9,073 nucleotides of DNA, taken from the NCBI GenBank assembly GCA_003660635.1, contig QMUP01000023.1, positions 1 to 9,073 on the forward strand, in the 5' to 3' direction. Of the stretch, positions 6,774 to 9,073 are shown piece by piece. The notes below the pieces were generated by a model. It saw nothing but the letters and a program-made list of their open reading frames with translations, was not told where the DNA came from and searched no databases. Position 1 is the first letter of the stretch, and the number at the start of each line of letters is the position of its first letter. This DNA is from Candidatus Wolframiiraptor sp. (lineage in GTDB: Archaea > Thermoproteota > Nitrososphaeria_A > Caldarchaeales > Wolframiiraptoraceae). Both the position numbers and the translations under genes were made by a program.

Positions 6774-7484
6774 ACGCTGACGGTTAGGTAACCTTTTAGG
6801 GAGCACATGTCTTCTTCGGGCAACTTTTTTTGCCCATCTATAGTCTACAGCAATAATAGTTAGTCCAGCCACAATTAAAAACCCTCCAACAGGGGCGATT
6901 TGACGATATTTGTAATCATATATTTTCACATAACGTAAAAGACGTATAGATTTGGGAGGGACGGCATTTCCAACAGCTTTAAGAAAGCTGACAGTGAGAT
7001 TTCCCATTAAAACTATAGAGGCTGTGTATTCTCCTTCAGTTTCAACTGTTGCTTCAACAAGCCCTTCTGTTTCCGCCTTGCCTATATTAGTTAAGCCTCC
7101 TGTCGAGTTAACAGGATATACAGCATAGGGCATTAAGGATGCTTCCTCCCCAGTCGGAGAGGCAAGCAATAAGAAAATTATATCTATCACCGTGCTTTCA
7201 CCATAGGTATTATTTATCTTAACTTGAATTCGGCAATCTTCACGTTTAGGAATAAAATCGGTTCTTATCCAATCAAAGAGAAAGGTAGACCACATTTTAT
7301 CCGGGGTTATGTCAAGAACAAGCCTATCGCCTGAATTAAAATATCCAGATACCGTGAAATCACGTTTAGAATAGGTGTCGGTTTTTACATATTTCTCTAC
7401 TGGATAATTGTATAGAGAGGCAATTAATATTCCGGCTATCAGTAATGATATTCCAAGGTAAGATTTTGTAGACACCATTTTCAA
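6717..7484 (-). CDS. Hypothetical membrane-anchored extracytoplasmic protein (255 aa)
   Basis: I do not recognise a named family. The protein has an N-terminal helix (about 8-25), a beta-rich middle (about 40-190) and a second helix near 198-214 with a basic tail (AKKVARRRHVLPKR). The middle is therefore probably outside the cell and the tail inside. Sequons at N91, N126 and N162 all fall in the middle part, as expected for a glycosylated archaeal surface protein. Phrases such as SGDRLVLDITP and GEYTASIVLMGNLTVSF suggest beta-sandwich repeats, perhaps GOLD-like, but that is only a resemblance. The start is TTG at 7484, six bases after GAGGTT; ATG 7478 is the alternative and loses two residues. 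The last 18 codons and the stop overlap dppF. It may be co-transcribed with the 88-aa gene, 53 bases upstream. Confidence 0.8.
   Translation of the reverse strand: MKMVSTKSYLGISLLIAGILIASLYNYPVEKYVKTDTYSKRDFTVSGYFNSGDRLVLDITPDKMWSTFLFDWIRTDFIPKREDCRIQVKINNTYGESTVIDIIFLLLASPTGEEASLMPYAVYPVNSTGGLTNIGKAETEGLVEATVETEGEYTASIVLMGNLTVSFLKAVGNAVPPKSIRLLRYVKIYDYKYRQIAPVGGFLIVAGLTIIAVDYRWAKKVARRRHVLPKRLPNRQRLFLRVDVTSNEMSFFNFN
6782..6797 (+). terminator. Possible terminator after dppF
   Basis: GGTTA-GG-TAACC followed directly by TTTT lies eight bases after the dppF stop. The stem is short (four to five pairs) and sits inside the convergent 255-aa gene, so it may be coincidental. The U-run is what would matter for archaeal termination. 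Confidence 0.35.
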
Positions 7485-7490
7485 GAAATA

Positions 7491-7497
7491 AACCTCT
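7491..7497 (-). promoter_or_regulatory. Ribosome binding site of the 255-aa gene, favouring TTG
   Basis: The minus strand reads AGAGGTT, ending six bases before TTG at 7484 and twelve before ATG at 7478. The spacing favours the TTG start. Confidence 0.5.
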
Positions 7498-7537
7498 AAA
7501 GGACTAATTAACCTTTCGTGACGTAGTTGAAAGAGAC

Positions 7538-7804
7538 TTAGGATGCTTTGTTATCGATTTCTAGGCGATATCTTCTTTTAATGCGTTTCTCTTCCAAATA
7601 TAAACCATAAAATATCAAAAAGCCCGGCAATATTAAAATCACAAGCGGATTAACAGTTACCATTAACCATAGAGAGATATAAATTCCAGCAGCAAGAAAA
7701 GCTGGAAGCCAAAACCAAAAACTTGACGTAATACCCTTCACTACGATGAAGATTTCGTAGAAGTAATCTATAAGATTTTTTAACATACGTTTAAGCGAGG
7801 CCAT
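7538..7804 (-). CDS. Hypothetical small membrane protein (88 aa, two helices)
   Basis: Unrecognised. There are two hydrophobic segments (about 29-49 and 52-70) with a tight turn around NP at 52-53. The amphipathic N-terminus carries basic residues, and the C-terminal tail is strongly charged (EEKRIKRRYR), so both ends are probably cytoplasmic. Such a hairpin could be a partner of the neighbouring membrane proteins, but nothing in the sequence shows it. ATG at 7804 has AGGT four bases upstream and a good TATA box at 7834-7842, so it likely has its own promoter. It lies 53 bases before the 255-aa gene and 67 bases after the 153-aa gene on the same strand. Confidence 0.75.
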   Translation of the reverse strand: MASLKRMLKNLIDYFYEIFIVVKGITSSFWFWLPAFLAAGIYISLWLMVTVNPLVILILPGFLIFYGLYLEEKRIKRRYRLEIDNKAS

Positions 7805-7833
7805 TTTTACCTTATAATAAATTGACGTCTAAG

Positions 7834-7842
7834 ATATTTAAG
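7834..7842 (-). promoter_or_regulatory. Probable TATA box for the 88-aa gene
   Basis: The minus strand reads CTTAAATAT, identical to the box before dppD. It predicts a start near 7811, leaving a leader of about seven bases before ATG 7804. The AAGAGT/ACTCTT palindrome overlaps its upstream edge. Confidence 0.6.
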
Positions 7843-7853
7843 AGTTGACTCTT
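7840..7853. repeat. Perfect inverted repeat AAGAGT-TG-ACTCTT over the BRE of the 88-aa promoter
   Basis: Two six-base arms with a two-base spacer cover the position where TFB would contact the BRE. A dimeric regulator bound here would block the promoter. The spacer is too short for a good RNA hairpin, so an operator is more likely than a terminator. Chance occurrence cannot be excluded. Confidence 0.4.
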
Positions 7854-7871
7854 GGGCATCCTTCAAGAAAT

Positions 7872-8333
7872 TTATAGATTGAAAACCCGAGCCCGTAAGA
7901 GAGAACCTATTCCTGCACCAATTATAGATAATAGTAAAGTGGCGGGAATGAACATTCTAAAGCAGTTAAGAAACGCCATGTAAAGAACCCATTCCCACCC
8001 GTAAGGAATTACACTAAAATTTGCAGAATACCCAAGAATGAACCAGATAAATGTGAACCCGTAAAGAACCGAAAGGACAAAGGAAAGGACTAATGTGGAT
8101 ATCAATCCATAAACTAGAGTTTTAGAGTCTCCAATAAAGATTCCTGCAAGCATGCTTGAGGCGAAAATCGCGGACATCCCATAAATATTCAGTGACGGAC
8201 CCTCAGTAGGATGCCAAGCAATCTTGTACACACGCCATTTAGCAGTCAAGTAAATCGAATAGTAAGTTAAAATTAAGGTCAATGTTATCGCGCAGGCCCA
8301 TAATGAAATTATCAATATTTCTTTACGGTTCAT
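7872..8333 (-). CDS. Hypothetical membrane protein (153 aa, about four helices)
   Basis: Unrecognised. From ATG 8333 the protein begins MNRKEIL. It has a first helix at about 7-29, a loop containing WHPTEGPSLN, a helix at about 51-67, a long hydrophobic stretch at about 73-100, a loop with sequon N105 (NFS), and a final hydrophobic region at about 115-147 ending GSLLRARVFNL. That makes about four membrane spans in nearly the whole length. A TTG at 8351 would add six residues, but ATG 8333 suits GAGG at 8346-8349 (12 bases upstream) and the TATA box at 8384-8392 better. It is the first clear gene of the small-membrane-protein group. No motif points to a transport or enzyme role. Confidence 0.78.
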   Translation of the reverse strand: MNRKEILIISLWACAITLTLILTYYSIYLTAKWRVYKIAWHPTEGPSLNIYGMSAIFASSMLAGIFIGDSKTLVYGLISTLVLSFVLSVLYGFTFIWFILGYSANFSVIPYGWEWVLYMAFLNCFRMFIPATLLLSIIGAGIGSLLRARVFNL

Positions 8334-8383
8334 GGAACTGATAATCCTCAAATTTGAATCAATAGTTTATTCTTGAAGGAGTT

Positions 8384-8392
8384 GATATAAGC
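8384..8392 (-). promoter_or_regulatory. Probable TATA box for the 153-aa gene
   Basis: The minus strand reads GCTTATATC preceded by GGTAAAA. It predicts transcription starting near 8361, giving a leader of about 28 bases to ATG 8333 with GAGG inside it. Confidence 0.5.
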
Positions 8393-8398
8393 TTTTAC

Positions 8399-8491
8399 CT
8401 AGAAGCAGAATATTTGTGATTGGGCCATTACCATCAACACGTTTAGCATAAGCATTAAAACCACTAGCACTGCCACAAATTTATTTTTCAA
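8399..8491 (-). CDS. Possible 30-aa signal-peptide-like microprotein, or remnant of a secreted protein
   Basis: A short frame starts at TTG 8491, preceded by GGGGAG three bases upstream (8495-8500), and stops at TAG 8399-8401. The 30 residues begin MKNKF, continue with an unbroken run of Val/Leu/Met, then MAQSQIFCF. This is the shape of a signal peptide or a single membrane helix. It has a plausible upstream promoter (8548-8556), and the stop falls just before the promoter of the 153-aa gene. It could be a real microprotein, a secreted decapeptide precursor, or the leftover leader of a gene that was lost. The SD spacing is on the short side and no homologue is known to me. Confidence 0.35.
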   Translation of the reverse strand: MKNKFVAVLVVLMLMLNVLMVMAQSQIFCF

Positions 8492-8503
8492 TTTCTCCCC
8501 TAC

Positions 8504-8518
8504 CCCTTACGCTAAGGG
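8504..8518 (-). repeat. Small hairpin just upstream of the microprotein SD
   Basis: CCCTTA and TAAGGG are perfect inverted arms with a three-base loop. On the minus strand the hairpin ends three bases before GGGGAG at 8495-8500. In RNA it lies in the predicted leader and might affect access to the SD. It could instead mark an RNA end between the ligase gene and the membrane genes. Confidence 0.4.
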
Positions 8519-8547
8519 TTATGAGAACCAGTATATTTGTAGGTTAA

Positions 8548-8556
8548 CTTAAAAGT
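8548..8556 (-). promoter_or_regulatory. Possible TATA box upstream of the hairpin and microprotein
   Basis: The minus strand reads ACTTTTAAG preceded by ATAA. It predicts a start near 8525 and a leader of about 34 bases holding the hairpin and SD. The region is AT-rich, so the call is weak. Confidence 0.35.
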
Positions 8557-8578
8557 TTATGAAATTTTTCTATAAGTT

Positions 8579-8592
8579 GAAATAAATGAAAT
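8579..8592 (-). terminator. Possible T-rich terminator after the ligase gene
   Basis: On the minus strand this is ATTTCATTTATTTC, starting 22 bases past the ligase stop. Archaeal termination often uses such T-rich tracts without a hairpin. There is no stronger signal. Confidence 0.25.
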
Positions 8593-8614
8593 AACTAGCG
8601 CTTCATTATTTGGG

Positions 8615-9073
8615 TTATACTTCGCTGATTTTCTTTAGTTGGCTATGATACATTTCTACTATTTCCTTTTCTGTTGTTGCGTCTTCTGCTGCTTTGTCGA
8701 ATCTGTAGTTTCCTGTGAATCTTGGGAAGCGTATTGCTAGTCCGCTTCCTTTGCGTATTTTGTCCATTGCGCATGTGTGTATTGGGCTTAGGGTTATCTC
8801 TGCAGCTATTACTTCTATGACTATTTTTGGTTCGAACCATACGTCTGCTTCTAGATTCGAGATTACCCGTGGATGTTTATGCTCTATGCGGTGGGGTTCT
8901 AGCATTTTTGGTAGATTAGCCAGGTCTTCGTCTGTGAAGCCTGATCCGCATTTGCATACTGTTTTGAAGACGTCGTTTTCTGGGTCGTATGCGGCTAGTA
9001 ATAGTGCGCCGTAGGTTCCGGCTCTTCTTCCTTTTCCATGGAAGGCTCCTACCACGACTAGGTCTACTGTGTC
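8615..9073 (-). CDS. lig: ATP-dependent DNA ligase, C-terminal part (continues beyond right edge)
   Basis: Replicative/repair ligase that seals nicks in DNA using ATP. The frame is open to the edge, giving the last 152 residues: the end of the nucleotidyltransferase domain and most of the OB-fold domain. It opens with [18 protein letters not shown] and continues with [15 protein letters not shown] and DVWFEP. Then comes the ligase phrase [13 protein letters not shown], followed by motif VI in [14 protein letters not shown] and the ending [15 protein letters not shown]. These match archaeal/eukaryotic ligase I-type enzymes closely. The adenylation lysine and N-terminal DNA-binding domain lie outside the window. 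An in-frame internal ATG at 9053-9055 should not be taken as a start. It has no evident link to the transporter genes. Confidence 0.95.
   Translation of the reverse strand, partial: DTVDLVVVGAFHGKGRRAGTYGALLLAAYDPENDVFKTVCKCGSGFTDEDLANLPKMLEPHRIEHKHPRVISNLEADVWFEPKIVIEVIAAEITLSPIHTCAMDKIRKGSGLAIRFPRFTGNYRFDKAAEDATTEKEIVEMYHSQLKKISEV

Noticed and set aside
7834..7854. AAGAGTTGACTCTT read as a terminator hairpin for the 153-aa gene
   Set aside because: A two-base loop is too tight, there is no T-run on the minus strand after it, and it sits on the next promoter instead.
8333..8351. TTG start at 8351 for the 153-aa membrane protein
   Set aside because: It has no SD, and GAGG together with the TATA box position fits ATG 8333 better.
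8643..9014. Open frames on both strands inside the ligase region
   Set aside because: Both overlap the conserved OB-fold coding sequence in other frames; the ligase frame explains the region.
1..9073. tRNA, rRNA, CRISPR repeats, insertion sequences or att sites
   Set aside because: No cloverleaf, spaced direct-repeat series, transposase-like frame or terminal inverted repeats were seen on reading both strands.

Overview
The window looks archaeal. Several genes are preceded by BRE/TATA-type promoters (CTTAAATAA or CTTAAATAT recurs before three of them), Shine-Dalgarno sites are GGAGG/GGTGA-like, TTG starts are used, and the right edge holds the C-terminus of an archaeal/eukaryotic-type ATP-dependent DNA ligase. 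The style of the transporter proteins suggests a Thermoproteota/TACK-type lineage, perhaps Bathyarchaeia-like. That placement is an inference from familiarity, not from a search.

Bases 1-6773 hold a complete family-5 (peptide/nickel/oligosaccharide class) ABC importer in pieces. A solute-binding protein gene runs leftward off the edge (1-1706, minus). It diverges across a 113-base promoter region from two permease genes (DppB-like 1853-2839, DppC-like 2845-4311, plus). A small unrecognised gene on the minus strand (4327-4707) separates the permeases from two ATPase genes (DppD-like 4809-5771, DppF-like 5775-6773), which have their own promoter. The binding protein would capture a solute outside the cell, DppB/DppC form the channel, and DppD/DppF hydrolyse ATP. 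The substrate cannot be read from the sequence: peptides and oligosaccharides are both possible for this class in archaea.

Two parts of this transporter are unusual. The binding protein appears circularly permuted: what is normally the mature N-terminus of the fold lies after what is normally its C-terminus. The DppC-like permease is about 190 residues too long. It carries a beta-rich domain with six N-glycosylation sequons in the extracytoplasmic loop after its first membrane helix.

Bases 6717-8491 are a minus-strand group of small, unrecognised membrane or secreted proteins: 255 aa (one helix at each end of an outer domain), 88 aa (two helices), 153 aa (about four helices), and a possible 30-aa signal-peptide-like microprotein behind a hairpin leader. 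The 255-aa gene overlaps the 3' end of the DppF gene by 57 bases, tail to tail. Bases 8615-9073 are the 3' end of the DNA ligase gene, which continues past the right edge. I saw no tRNA, rRNA, CRISPR array, insertion sequence or integration site.
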